In this document: one piece after another, positions 43,201 through 50,754 of the stretch | Layout: the number at the start of each line of letters is the position of its first letter | How positions within the stretch are numbered: position 1 is the first letter of the stretch | Assembly (NCBI RefSeq): GCF_029392855.1 | Contig: NZ_CP113945.1 | Span: 372,001 to 436,000 of the forward strand | Reading direction: 5' to 3' | From: Lactobacillus sp. ESL0680 | GTDB lineage: Bacteria; Bacillota; Bacilli; Lactobacillales; Lactobacillaceae | Length of the DNA: 64,000 nucleotides | The notes under the pieces: model-generated | Told to the model about the DNA's origin: nothing | The model's input: only the letters and a program-made list of their open reading frames with translations | The model's database searches: none | Position numbers and translations under genes: made by a program

Positions 43201-46200
43201 AGCAAAATACCAAGATCAGGCTAGGAATGCTTACACTAATGCCGTGGCTACAATTAATGGCTCTCAAGATGAGTCGTCGCTTCCAGCTAAAGAACGTGCG
43301 GGAATTTTGGCGATTGACCAAGCCTTAGTCGATGCAACTTTGCAAGACAAAAAGAATGCAGCTAATAGTGAATTGGATCAAGCTGCTAAAGATGCGGATG
43401 CAGCGATTGACCAATTAAACTTGGATCAAACCAAGAAGGATAACCTGCATAGTCTAGTTGCTAGTGAATTGGAAAAAGCTAAGAATAAGGTTAATGCCGC
43501 AACTGATGAAGTCGGAATTAATGCGGCCGTAACTGAAGGAAAAGCCGCAATTAATAATCTTGGTAGCAACGCTACTGATGAGGAGTTGACCCAAGCTGCA
43601 ACTAATGCCAAGAATAATTTGCAAAGTCAAGCAACTGATGTAAAGGCACAAATTGCTAAGTCATATCAAGATGGAAAGCTAGATCAAGATCAATATAATG
43701 ACTTGAATGAGCAGGTTCAAACTGCCCTAGATAATGCAATTACGGCAATTAATCGGGCTAATAATCCAGCTGAAGTTACCCAAGCTGCAGCTACTGGTGC
43801 CACAAACATTGCTGCAGTTGCTTCTGCTAAAGATGTAGAGGAAGCCTTGAATACAAATTTGGCAGCTTTACAAGCTGCTGCAGATCAGGCAACTCAGGCA
43901 ATTGACGCGTCATCGGCAACTTCTGAACAAAAAGAGCAGATGAAAGCAGTAATTGAAGCTGAACGAGTTAAGGCTGCAGACAAAATAAAGGAGGCCAAAG
44001 AAACTACAGATCCAATTACCAATATGGCAGCAGCTAAAGATCAAGGAATAACAACAATTGCCAATATTTCTCAACTTTATGATGAGAAAGATACCGCGAT
44101 TAAAGATTTAAAGCAAAAAGCGGCCGCAGCTAAAGCTCAAATTGCCGCAGCTGCTAATAATCCAGCTGATGCCGCAAGTTCATACTTAAGTGTGAGTGAA
44201 GTTGCCGCAGCTAACGCGGCTGTTGATGCTGCCCTAAGTGATGCTATTTCTGCAATTAATGCCGCACCAGATCAAGCTGGAATTACTGCAGCGCAAACGG
44301 CTGGCGAGACCGCAATTACTAATTCAACTTTGCCGGCACAATTAACGGCTGAGAAGAATAAGCAAATTGCCGCGATTAATGCTTACGCTGCTGGACCAGA
44401 TGGCAAGGGCGCAATAGAAGCTTCTAACTTAACTACTGAGCAAAAAGCAATGCTGGAAGCGCAAATTGAGGTCGCAAGAAAGAAGGCTGTGGACAAGATT
44501 AATAATGTTCAGTTGCCAGCTAACCCGGTGCCAGCTGATTTGACGACGGCGACAACTGCTATTTCTGATGCTGAAAAGGGAACAGTGCAAAATGGTGCAG
44601 CTGACTTTGGTGAAGCAGGAATTGCCGCGATTGTTAGTGCAGCTAAAGATCAAGAAACATTGAATTATAAGTCTAATAAGATTGCGGAGTTAGAACAATA
44701 CGCTGCAGATGCAAAACACAAGATTGAACAATCTGGCTTGCCAGCAGACAAGCAGCAGGAACAAAAAGCCCTGATTGATGCCGCAGTTGATACTGCTAAG
44801 GCAAAGATTACGGCGGCAACTGATACAACTGCAGTTGATGCTGAATTTAGTACAGGTGAGGGCAACATTGATAAAGTTGTTACGGCTGCTCAACTTGCCG
44901 GTCAAAAGAGCACAGCCCTTGATGCTATTAAGGATGAGCAAGCCAAGGCAATTGCAATTGTCAATAAGTCGAGCCTGACATCAGAGCAAAAGCAAGCTGC
45001 AATTGCAGATATTAATAGTTCTTATGATGGTGCTAAGGCGTCAGTTGAAGCCGCAACTGATGATACTGCTCTTGATAGTGCTAAGGCAGATGGCATTGAT
45101 AAGATTAAGGCAGTTTTAAATAAAGGAAATAGTTATCCGCATTTTGCTAATGAAATTGATAATACTAAGGATTTGGCAACTGATTATCATAATTTGGCAT
45201 TAACTGATGAGGAAAAGGCGCAGTACAGTTCTTTAATTGCAGAAGTGGAAAATGGAATTAGTGATCTTGGTACTGCGGCTGATCTTGGTTCGGCAGTTGA
45301 AGCTTATGATCGCGGCAGAACTGCTTTGAATAAGTTAATTGCCGATAAACAAATTAATAATGCAGCTAAGGCAGCAAAAGACAAGATCGATCAAATTCCG
45401 GATGACGTTTTAAGCAAGACAGATAAGGCAAACTTGAAAGAGCAAGTTGATGCTGCTGCCAAGAAGACGACGAATGCCATTAATGAAGTTGTTGAGCCGA
45501 ATGGGGATGTTAGCGCTAAGGCTGAAAAGATTAATGAAATTATGACGGCTGGTATGAATGATATTAGTGCTTATGATACTCAAGCCTTAACTCATTCTCA
45601 AACTGCTGCCAAGGATAAGTTGGACCAAGAAGCAAATACTGCTAATACAGCAATTGATAATTCAAGTTTGACAGATGAGCAAAAGGCAGAACAGAAGCAA
45701 AAAGTCCAAGCTGCCTTGACTGCCGCCAAAGAGGAAGTTGATGCTGCAACTGACCAAAATGGAGTTAATACTGCTTTGACAGATGGCAAGCAAGACATCG
45801 ATGATGTTTCAAAGACTACAGAACTTTTACTTGATAAGAATCAAGCTATTCAAGATTTGCAAAATGCTGCAGATGAAGCAACGACTTTGATTGATAGTTC
45901 TAACTTATCTGATGAGGAGAAAACTACAGAAAAATGTAACATTATTGCTGCTGTAAGTGATGCTCAGGCCAAAATTAACCAAGCTACAACTAGTGATGAT
46001 ATTCAAACTGCTTTAACAGATGGTAAGGAATACATTGGTCAAATAGTTGCTGATGTTAACTTGGAACATGCTAAAAATGAAGCCAAACAGGACTTAGCAG
46101 CAGCGGCTGATAATGCTAATGAAGCTATTGATAATTCAAGTTTGACGGATGAGCAAAAAGCCGAGCAAAAGCAAAAAGTGCAAGCTGCATTGACAGCTGC

Positions 46201-48253
46201 TCAAGGGAAGGTAGATGAAGTCACTGACCAAGATGGGATTAGTGCAGTTGTAACGGACGGCAAGGCAAAGATTAACGAAATAGTTACCAATGTTGATTTA
46301 CAACAAGCTAAGAATGAAGCCAAGCAAGAGCTAGCTGCCGCAGCCGATAATGCCAATACGGCAATCGATAATTCAAGTTTGACAGATGAACAAAAGACAG
46401 AACAGAAGGAGAAAGTCCAAGCTGCTTTGACTGCTGCTCAAGACAAGGTAGATGCTGCGGCTGATAGTACAGATATTGCAACCGAATTGGCTAATGGTAA
46501 GACAGCAATTAATGACGCGACAGGTAATACATCACTTCTTGATGCTCAAAACAAGGCTAAACAGGAATTACAGTTAGCAGCTGATGCTGCCAATACGTCA
46601 ATTGATAATTCAAGTTTGACAGATGAGCAAAAGGCAGAACAGAAGGAGAAAGTCCAGGCTGCTTTGACAGCTGCTCAAGGTAAAGTAGATGAAGCCACTG
46701 ACCAAAATGGAATTAGTGCAGCTGTAACAGATGGCAAGCAAGACATTGACGATGTTTCCAAGGATAAAGAAATTTTAATTGATAAAAATCAAGCTATCAG
46801 TGATTTACAAGATGCTATAGATCAAGCCAATAATGCAATTGAACAGTCAGGTTTGTCTACGCAAGAAAAGACAGAACAAAAGCAAAAGCTGCAGGATATT
46901 TTAACAACCGCTAAGGATAAGATTAACCACTCAACTGATTCAGCTGGTGTCGCAAGTGAATTGACTAATGACAAAGCTTTGCTTACTGCTAGACAGGATG
47001 CGATTAATAAGATTGACCATGCCTATACAACCGCTAAGGACAAATTGACGACAGGTCAAATTAGTCCAACTCAACTAGCCGCTGCTAAGCAAAAAGCACT
47101 GGCTAACTTAAATGACACTGCGACTAGTGATGATATTAATAATAATTTGGTTAGCTGGCTGCGTGACATTGCTACGGCAGCTGTTCAAGATACGGCAAAT
47201 GCGGCAAATCAGGCAATTGATAGTAATCCTGCCTACAGTCAAGCTGACAAGACTAAGCTGAAGGCCAAGGTTAATGAACTGCTAAATGAAGCAATCAAGG
47301 ATCAGGGTGCAATTAGCTCGGCAACAGATCATGAAAGTGTGATTGCTGAACGTGACAAGGCAATTAATGAAATTATCAAGTATTACACTGATAAGCCAAC
47401 AATTAATCATGTTTTGCATGATAGTGATAGCAGCAGTTCAATTTCAGCACCGACGCCAACTTTACCTGCTAATGATGCGTCAGCTAAAGAACAAACTTTA
47501 CTACATAATGCTTATATTTATGATGCAAGCGGCAAGCGGGCTAATAAGTTGGTTCTAAAAGCTGGTTCAACGGTCAAGACTTATGGCACTAAGGAAATCG
47601 CTGGTCAAACTTATTTGATTTTACACAGTCAAGGTCAAGAATATTACCTAATTGACACCAATGTCACTGGTAAATCAGCTAAGTTGAACCATAATGCTTA
47701 TGTTTATAATCGTGTTGGCAAGCGCATTGGTACCAAGTCGCTTCTCAAGAAGGGCAGGACAATTACAATTTATGGCAGTCCAGTTAAGATTGCCGGTAAA
47801 ATATACTACATTATTGGTGCTGGCGAATATATCAAGGCTGCTAATGTCAATACCGCAACGGATGCTGAGCCATCAGGTCAGCCAGCAACTTTAGGACCTA
47901 ATGAAAAACCGTTAATGCATAATGCTTATTTGTACAATGAGCATGGTGAACGCATTGGTCAGGTGGTTCTAACCGATAATTCAATTGTTGAAGTTAGTGG
48001 AACTACCGTCATTAATGGCCGCGAGTTTACTAAGTTGACCAACGGCTATTATGTAGCTTCTGCTAACATAACTGGTACTGAGCAAGAGTTGGTTCACAAT
48101 GCTGCTATTTACAACCGGTCAGGTAAGAAAGTTGGCAACAAGGTTATCACCAAGGGTAAGCAGGTCACTGTTTATGGTGATCCAGTTACAATTAAGGGTA
48201 ACCAGTATTACATTATTGGTCGCAACCAATATTTGCAGGTCAATAATTTTTAA
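37226..48253 (+). CDS. Giant secreted surface protein: YSIRK signal, pectate-lyase-like head, about 33 DUF1542-type repeats, SLAP anchor
   Basis: A 3675-residue secreted protein, the dominant gene of the window. A YSIRK-type signal (FSIRKLTIGVASVLLGF) is followed by a Thr/Gln/Asp-rich linker to about residue 195. Residues about 198-685 look like a right-handed beta-helix (short Gly/Asn/Ile-rich strands such as NLNIVTNGNI and VLVNIGGNLTVG). A probable Ig-like domain lies at 685-800. Residues about 800-3395 are some 33 alpha-helical units of 65-100 residues, DUF1542-like (A..AI......LT..QK......V..A...I..A). The C-terminus from about 3425 has four SLAP units (LHNAYIYD, LNHNAYVYN, LMHNAYLYN, LVHNAAIYN). 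No LPXTG is seen, so wall attachment is non-covalent. A long adhesin or aggregation factor is likely. Only two cysteines were found (280 and 2904). Confidence 0.9.
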   Translation: MLGQNNFKERLRKMNLESKKDRFSIRKLTIGVASVLLGFTFMGVKGQTVKADTLQSDQNQTETKQIAAKQDQATTKADTPANNDKLATYAGLKSFLRDDLPEDTKTDTTAKTPEQDNQTTSSITDEHQTEPAKPDQNNNQPVAKPNENDHQADASDAAAVNITAGDNSAVATATQQQKPQTQDLVETANLATTRESSVNVGSWKGLTDAFSNVNIHEINIINNIKAGTSDADVEVKTRDLVIKSAEDGRYIIDFQRYRPRDKTSSTKVNITYENLDIYSCTYYGLMQTSSNKRAIVNFRNVNFVGSQMMYVGEHTEIHFYGTNTAQTVKTYTNVFGTSTTQSTSQQLFEFTQEGGRLIFEDGTQFTGTTYSGNVVEMSGGKTGADTIDGISLANNNQVIVKNGAVVTLNPKGGAMPDTPNTVENTNSANGIVIYSGQGSVDIQGGGTVNINVGGTTDYAGTINNRKAKAINLSDSGSSLTVGDGGNLNIVTNGNISDRSGKGPANVLVNIGGNLTVGKAANFNITGKNMGNFAGTLMNIGGSSDITGSNFKIQLTDDPGTGKLTLLNPSSNTQINNPHDFLLDTGANDVANILSTGNFTLNSVRLKQPGASTSNAFRTFGFKGNSNGTLSTISTAIEGISPSDETAAITLINGKDLAVLEFVSANEGFLTIDPISDDDIIIDDGDNEVITGYANEGGAYISAVMPDNSRLGNITSPYYKEAAQNIKYAAVSADSAETSGAHQGKFKFTITIPKAQLASITAGSMVTLTATKNFVQGDPSLEDPQNPQSAKLYSANEIAVKKQEDAVKAINEAATAAKQKLTNLFGSDTAKAQPYIDAIDEWVTKSTTNDPTSADSVYGTSDSAEIVNRRDTAIAGINDEVTKAEAANVEELRTAAKTELAAYAQKANQYLGTTDDSDIADLVNAANDVFDDENSTSDDVTAALAAAKANILASFKTKAEGKITTTTNSNTHKITSVLALSSEQKEKYQTELESAADAGKTAIDAAADLDTAGTAYQTAKNDTDKVYATANTVSDLRKYKNTLKHNYPSLADQLESESATYEAQIDNGTSDLAAGKAALDQIVAGHNTAAVSDLQAAYDAAKPQLEGSSNQKVQDALTAAQDAITAVGTANSEEDMAAKKEAAQTAIDKLNALIALQNEATSEKAKYAAMYPSNSTVTNQINTDIDAALATGIDNITAGSTTKDNLAEVQTAGIVAIDRVGAKAQLGQKALEIEEQINNLPGLSAGERDEQIQAVKDLLTNDDHTGYQDQIDAATSQDAVNTLTTAGLTALNNLLADQTLASERNNAIAKLQAAQTAANAQIDATGLSAADKAKFKQDIQNQVDQGISNINTATAIDTINDAEVAAENGINGIVTNARTQNTALQSAQAAAISELTQYAQTAKTAIDNLPADQLSPSEKETYKEQIDQAVTAATNAINAATTPTDVTSAKTIGKTNIDSIQVAADLAAAKAKALKELTTAQANNKQAIDDLFTAGKIDADKQAELKGRIDDFYNNAVAKVTDDTTTNQIVIDKTAGINAMNGVVTDAADTANQELTTAKDNALDNTGNPIGLNNLAAEIKDHIEQDNNLGPNQKLAYQAQVDAALNKAKADVAAAKTTDQVAQAATNGRDAMLLIKAAADLKSAQIAAERALLAKHDAVIAAINQKVNIDNDGKAALIAQVESAYNAALAKVDNPAPATIAQVNSDRDAGIDNMQNVLINAGDLDSSIKEYQDKLDQVAQAAVDRVNKSAMTADAKETAITAINAARDYGKEQIAAQDNLADIKIAEAAGEAAILEAEKETSLTAAKAAANQKIDDAVATAKQQLRDAVRGLSADEIAAAEAAINTAAATAHNAINSATSEAAVTTAENLGETAIYQEVAKAGLAANKRQAKEAIQAAIDNAQFNEEDRQRAESIQTAANNAIDAATTSAEVDEQKQLALDAIANVKTAANLNDAKDKAIAALDKELNGDGTPENPGVLNQIANNSNLTSDEIAKYQDQARNAYTNAVATINGSQDESSLPAKERAGILAIDQALVDATLQDKKNAANSELDQAAKDADAAIDQLNLDQTKKDNLHSLVASELEKAKNKVNAATDEVGINAAVTEGKAAINNLGSNATDEELTQAATNAKNNLQSQATDVKAQIAKSYQDGKLDQDQYNDLNEQVQTALDNAITAINRANNPAEVTQAAATGATNIAAVASAKDVEEALNTNLAALQAAADQATQAIDASSATSEQKEQMKAVIEAERVKAADKIKEAKETTDPITNMAAAKDQGITTIANISQLYDEKDTAIKDLKQKAAAAKAQIAAAANNPADAASSYLSVSEVAAANAAVDAALSDAISAINAAPDQAGITAAQTAGETAITNSTLPAQLTAEKNKQIAAINAYAAGPDGKGAIEASNLTTEQKAMLEAQIEVARKKAVDKINNVQLPANPVPADLTTATTAISDAEKGTVQNGAADFGEAGIAAIVSAAKDQETLNYKSNKIAELEQYAADAKHKIEQSGLPADKQQEQKALIDAAVDTAKAKITAATDTTAVDAEFSTGEGNIDKVVTAAQLAGQKSTALDAIKDEQAKAIAIVNKSSLTSEQKQAAIADINSSYDGAKASVEAATDDTALDSAKADGIDKIKAVLNKGNSYPHFANEIDNTKDLATDYHNLALTDEEKAQYSSLIAEVENGISDLGTAADLGSAVEAYDRGRTALNKLIADKQINNAAKAAKDKIDQIPDDVLSKTDKANLKEQVDAAAKKTTNAINEVVEPNGDVSAKAEKINEIMTAGMNDISAYDTQALTHSQTAAKDKLDQEANTANTAIDNSSLTDEQKAEQKQKVQAALTAAKEEVDAATDQNGVNTALTDGKQDIDDVSKTTELLLDKNQAIQDLQNAADEATTLIDSSNLSDEEKTTEKCNIIAAVSDAQAKINQATTSDDIQTALTDGKEYIGQIVADVNLEHAKNEAKQDLAAAADNANEAIDNSSLTDEQKAEQKQKVQAALTAAQGKVDEVTDQDGISAVVTDGKAKINEIVTNVDLQQAKNEAKQELAAAADNANTAIDNSSLTDEQKTEQKEKVQAALTAAQDKVDAAADSTDIATELANGKTAINDATGNTSLLDAQNKAKQELQLAADAANTSIDNSSLTDEQKAEQKEKVQAALTAAQGKVDEATDQNGISAAVTDGKQDIDDVSKDKEILIDKNQAISDLQDAIDQANNAIEQSGLSTQEKTEQKQKLQDILTTAKDKINHSTDSAGVASELTNDKALLTARQDAINKIDHAYTTAKDKLTTGQISPTQLAAAKQKALANLNDTATSDDINNNLVSWLRDIATAAVQDTANAANQAIDSNPAYSQADKTKLKAKVNELLNEAIKDQGAISSATDHESVIAERDKAINEIIKYYTDKPTINHVLHDSDSSSSISAPTPTLPANDASAKEQTLLHNAYIYDASGKRANKLVLKAGSTVKTYGTKEIAGQTYLILHSQGQEYYLIDTNVTGKSAKLNHNAYVYNRVGKRIGTKSLLKKGRTITIYGSPVKIAGKIYYIIGAGEYIKAANVNTATDAEPSGQPATLGPNEKPLMHNAYLYNEHGERIGQVVLTDNSIVEVSGTTVINGREFTKLTNGYYVASANITGTEQELVHNAAIYNRSGKKVGNKVITKGKQVTVYGDPVTIKGNQYYIIGRNQYLQVNNF
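39616..47420 (+). repeat. Coding tandem repeat array (DUF1542-like units)
   Basis: About 33 successive units by eye, each with two to three amphipathic helices rich in Ala, Lys, Asp and Gln. Early units vary in length and sequence. From 45653 to at least 46838 the period is exactly 237 bases (79 codons), with the same anchor words starting at 45653, 45890, 46127, 46364, 46601 and 46838. Confidence 0.85.
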
Positions 48254-48274
48254 TAAAATTATTCAGACCTAACA

Positions 48275-48307
48275 AAAAACGCTAAGCTGAAAAGCCTAGC
48301 GTTTTTG
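48275..48307. terminator. Bidirectional terminator between the giant gene and the BI-1 gene
   Basis: Arms aaaaacgctaagct (48275-48288) and agcctagcgttttt (48293-48306), one mismatch, tetraloop gaaa, A and T flanks on both sides. Confidence 0.9.
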
Positions 48308-48324
48308 CTTGCAAAATTATGCTG

Positions 48325-49032
48325 TTAATTATTGTTGTTGCCGTATCCGAAAATCTCGAGAATAAACAGAAAAATGTTAATGAAGTCTAGGTAGAGCTGT
48401 AAGGCGCCTAAGATTGCCAAACCATTAGTTGAAACCTGATTGCCATAATTGTTGTAAATCATCTTCATCTTGTTGGCGTCACTGGCAACTAAGCCGGTAA
48501 AGATAATCACGCCAATAAAGGAAAAGATGTAGGTAATCGTTGGGTTGTGTAAAAACATGTTAACAATCCAAGCGATGAAAAAGCCGAATAGTGCGGCGCT
48601 GAAGTAGGAACCCCAGTTGGTTAGATCCTTCTTGGTAAAAGTCCCAAAAGCAGCCATCGCAATGAAGACCGCACTTGAAGAAACAAAAGCAGTTGTGAGC
48701 TGGGTTCCTGTGTAAAAGCCGGCAATTAGGGCAAATTCAAAGCCATAAATGACGGCCAAAATCATTAACATAATGAAACTAGCAGCAGGATTGCGGTTGG
48801 CCTTAAAGCTGATCCCCATCGATAAGGCAAAAGGCACAAGTAAGATGAGCCACATAATTGCGACCGGCATTTGCATGACGGCACTTCTGAAGACAGTCAT
48901 TGTTAAGTAAGAAGTAAGGGCGGAAACCAGCACTGCGATGCCCATTAACGCGTACATTTTGGTTAAAAAACTGTTGGTATCAGAAATGCTGCGGATTTGC
49001 CGCCGTTCTTGATTAGTATCAAAATTATTCAT
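48325..49032 (-). CDS. Bax inhibitor-1/YccA (YetJ-like) membrane protein
   Basis: Seven-helix TMBIM-family protein of 235 residues. Family members form pH-sensitive calcium leak channels, with a di-aspartyl pair in the last helices; here candidate aspartates are in LVASDANKM and LYLDFINIF. The N-terminal tail is cytosolic and the C-terminus is Asn-rich. It is a monocistronic minus-strand gene with AGGAAAT upstream of the ATG. Its physiological role in lactobacilli is not known. Confidence 0.88.
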   Translation of the reverse strand: MNNFDTNQERRQIRSISDTNSFLTKMYALMGIAVLVSALTSYLTMTVFRSAVMQMPVAIMWLILLVPFALSMGISFKANRNPAASFIMLMILAVIYGFEFALIAGFYTGTQLTTAFVSSSAVFIAMAAFGTFTKKDLTNWGSYFSAALFGFFIAWIVNMFLHNPTITYIFSFIGVIIFTGLVASDANKMKMIYNNYGNQVSTNGLAILGALQLYLDFINIFLFILEIFGYGNNNN

Positions 49033-49211
49033 AAAAATTTCCTTTCTGTTTGGTTTTGCTTGTTAATAAACTAACACAATTAGGATATTGAGTGAAGTAA
49101 AAGAAGCTATGCAGTTAAGTTTTATATCAAAATCTGCTTTACGACAATACTTTTCTTGCAATTTCCTGTAAAATAGAAATGTTAATCAGTGTTTGTAAAA
49201 AAGGACGAAAG

Positions 49212-50558
49212 ATGGAAAAAAATCAAATTATCGACTTAGAAATCACCGACTTGTCTTACGAGGCAATGGGAGTAGCGCATTATGAAGGCATGACGATTTT
49301 CGTTACTAATGCGCTGCCGGGTGAAACAGTCAGTGCTAAAATTTTAAAGGTTAAGAAGCGGTTTGCTTTTGCTAAAATCGAAAAGATTATTAAGGAAAGT
49401 CCCGACCGAGTAAACATTGAACTTAATCAATGGGTGCAAACTGGCCTGGCATCATTAGCCCACATTAAGTATGACAAGCAGCTAGAGTTTAAGCGCAATC
49501 AGGTTGTTAACTTACTGCAAAAGGCGCACTTAGATAATGTGGAAGTTGGTCAGACTTTGCCAAGCCCAGAAGAAACGGGTTATCGTAACAAGGCACAGGT
49601 GCCGGTACGAACAGTTAATGGCCAATTGGAGATTGGCTTTTTCAGACGGCATTCACATGACCTGGTGCCGCTGACGAATTTCTTTACGACTGATCCCGAG
49701 ATTGACCGCGTCTTAGTTGCCGTGCGTGACATTTTACGTGCCAGCAATGTGCCAGCTTATGATGAAATTCATAATAAGGGCGAGGTGCGTTATCTTGATG
49801 TGCGCCGCAGCAAGGCTAATGGCGAAATCATGGTCATCTTGGTTTGTCTGCACAAGGATTTCCCACAATTAGAAAAAATTGCCGCAGAAATCAAGAAGAT
49901 TGAGGGTGTCACGAGTCTAGTTTTGAATTATAACCCGAAGAAGACCAATGTTATTTTGGGTAAGGCAGATTACCTAATCTTTGGTAAACCACAGATTGTT
50001 GACCAAATTGGCGATGTTAAGTTCAGAATTTCGCCGGAGAGTTTCTTCCAAATTAACTCGCTGCAAACGCCAAGATTGTATGACTTGGCAATTAAGCAAG
50101 CTGACTTAAAGGAAACGGATACGGTGATTGATGCTTATTCTGGTATTGGGACAATCGGTTTGAGCGTTGCTAAGCATGTCAAGAGTGTGCGTGGAATTGA
50201 AGTGGTGCGGGATGCCGTCAAAGATGCCAATGATAATGCCGAAATGAATGACATTCACAATGCCAAATATTTCGTTGGTAAAGCTGAAGAATTGATGCCG
50301 CGGTGGGCTGACAAGGGCATTACCAGCGATGTGATTTTTGTTGATCCGCCAAGAAAGGGTCTGACGCCAGAATTCATTGCCGGCGCAGTTAAGACTGGCC
50401 CGAAGAAGATTGTTTATATCTCCTGTAACCCCGCCACTCTTGTGCGCGATCTGCAGGAATTCCAAAAACTTGGTTATGACTTCAACCGGATTGATCCCGT
50501 TGACATGTTCCCACAAACGCCACACGTTGAAGCAGTAGCGGTGTTGACAAGAAAATAG
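49212..50558 (+). CDS. rlmD: 23S rRNA (uracil-5-)-methyltransferase, RumA/RlmD family
   Basis: Methylates U1939 and, in Gram-positives, often also U747 of 23S rRNA (RlmCD). The TRAM RNA-binding domain at the N-terminus is followed by a Rossmann methyltransferase with SFFQINSLQT, DAYSGIGTIGL, FVDPPRKG and the catalytic Cys in YISCNPATLVRD. The ATG at 49212 follows AAAGGA; the frame extends upstream without a site. The iron-sulfur cysteines seen in E. coli RumA (CGGC...) are absent: the equivalent stretch reads WVQTGLASLAHIKY. The gene normally follows dagK. Confidence 0.92.
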   Translation: MEKNQIIDLEITDLSYEAMGVAHYEGMTIFVTNALPGETVSAKILKVKKRFAFAKIEKIIKESPDRVNIELNQWVQTGLASLAHIKYDKQLEFKRNQVVNLLQKAHLDNVEVGQTLPSPEETGYRNKAQVPVRTVNGQLEIGFFRRHSHDLVPLTNFFTTDPEIDRVLVAVRDILRASNVPAYDEIHNKGEVRYLDVRRSKANGEIMVILVCLHKDFPQLEKIAAEIKKIEGVTSLVLNYNPKKTNVILGKADYLIFGKPQIVDQIGDVKFRISPESFFQINSLQTPRLYDLAIKQADLKETDTVIDAYSGIGTIGLSVAKHVKSVRGIEVVRDAVKDANDNAEMNDIHNAKYFVGKAEELMPRWADKGITSDVIFVDPPRKGLTPEFIAGAVKTGPKKIVYISCNPATLVRDLQEFQKLGYDFNRIDPVDMFPQTPHVEAVAVLTRK

Positions 50559-50570
50559 AATAATAAATAA

Positions 50571-50613
50571 AAGATACTAATCTAGATTATAATAATTTAG
50601 ATTAGTATTTTTT
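50571..50613 (+). terminator. Terminator after rlmD
   Basis: Arms atactaatcta (50574-50584) and tagattagtat (50598-50608) with a T run. A direct copy of the left arm (agatactaatttagatt) follows at 50630-50646. Confidence 0.8.
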
Positions 50614-50646
50614 ATTTGGTCAAAAAATAAGATACTAATTTAGATT
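50572..50646 (+). repeat. Direct repeat at the left edge of the accessory island
   Basis: The 17-mer agatactaatctagatt (50572-50588) recurs as agatactaatttagatt (50630-50646) with one change. It marks the point where ordinary coding gives way to the AT-rich island. Confidence 0.6.
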
Positions 50647-50754
50647 TTGCAGCTTTTAGGATAATTAATTAAAAAACTATAGTAGCTAAAAAATTTGTAT
50701 GGTAATAAATTGTTTTAAAAGTAATACGAAGTACATTTAGAATTTGGAGTAAAA

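Noticed and set aside
44429..45798. Several minus-strand frames in the DUF1542 array
   Set aside because: Artefacts of biased Ala/Lys/Asp codon use on the coding strand.
39616..47420. CRISPR-like or noncoding tandem repeat array
   Set aside because: Repeats are long (about 200-300 bases), in frame and protein-coding; no short constant repeats with unique spacers are present anywhere in the window.
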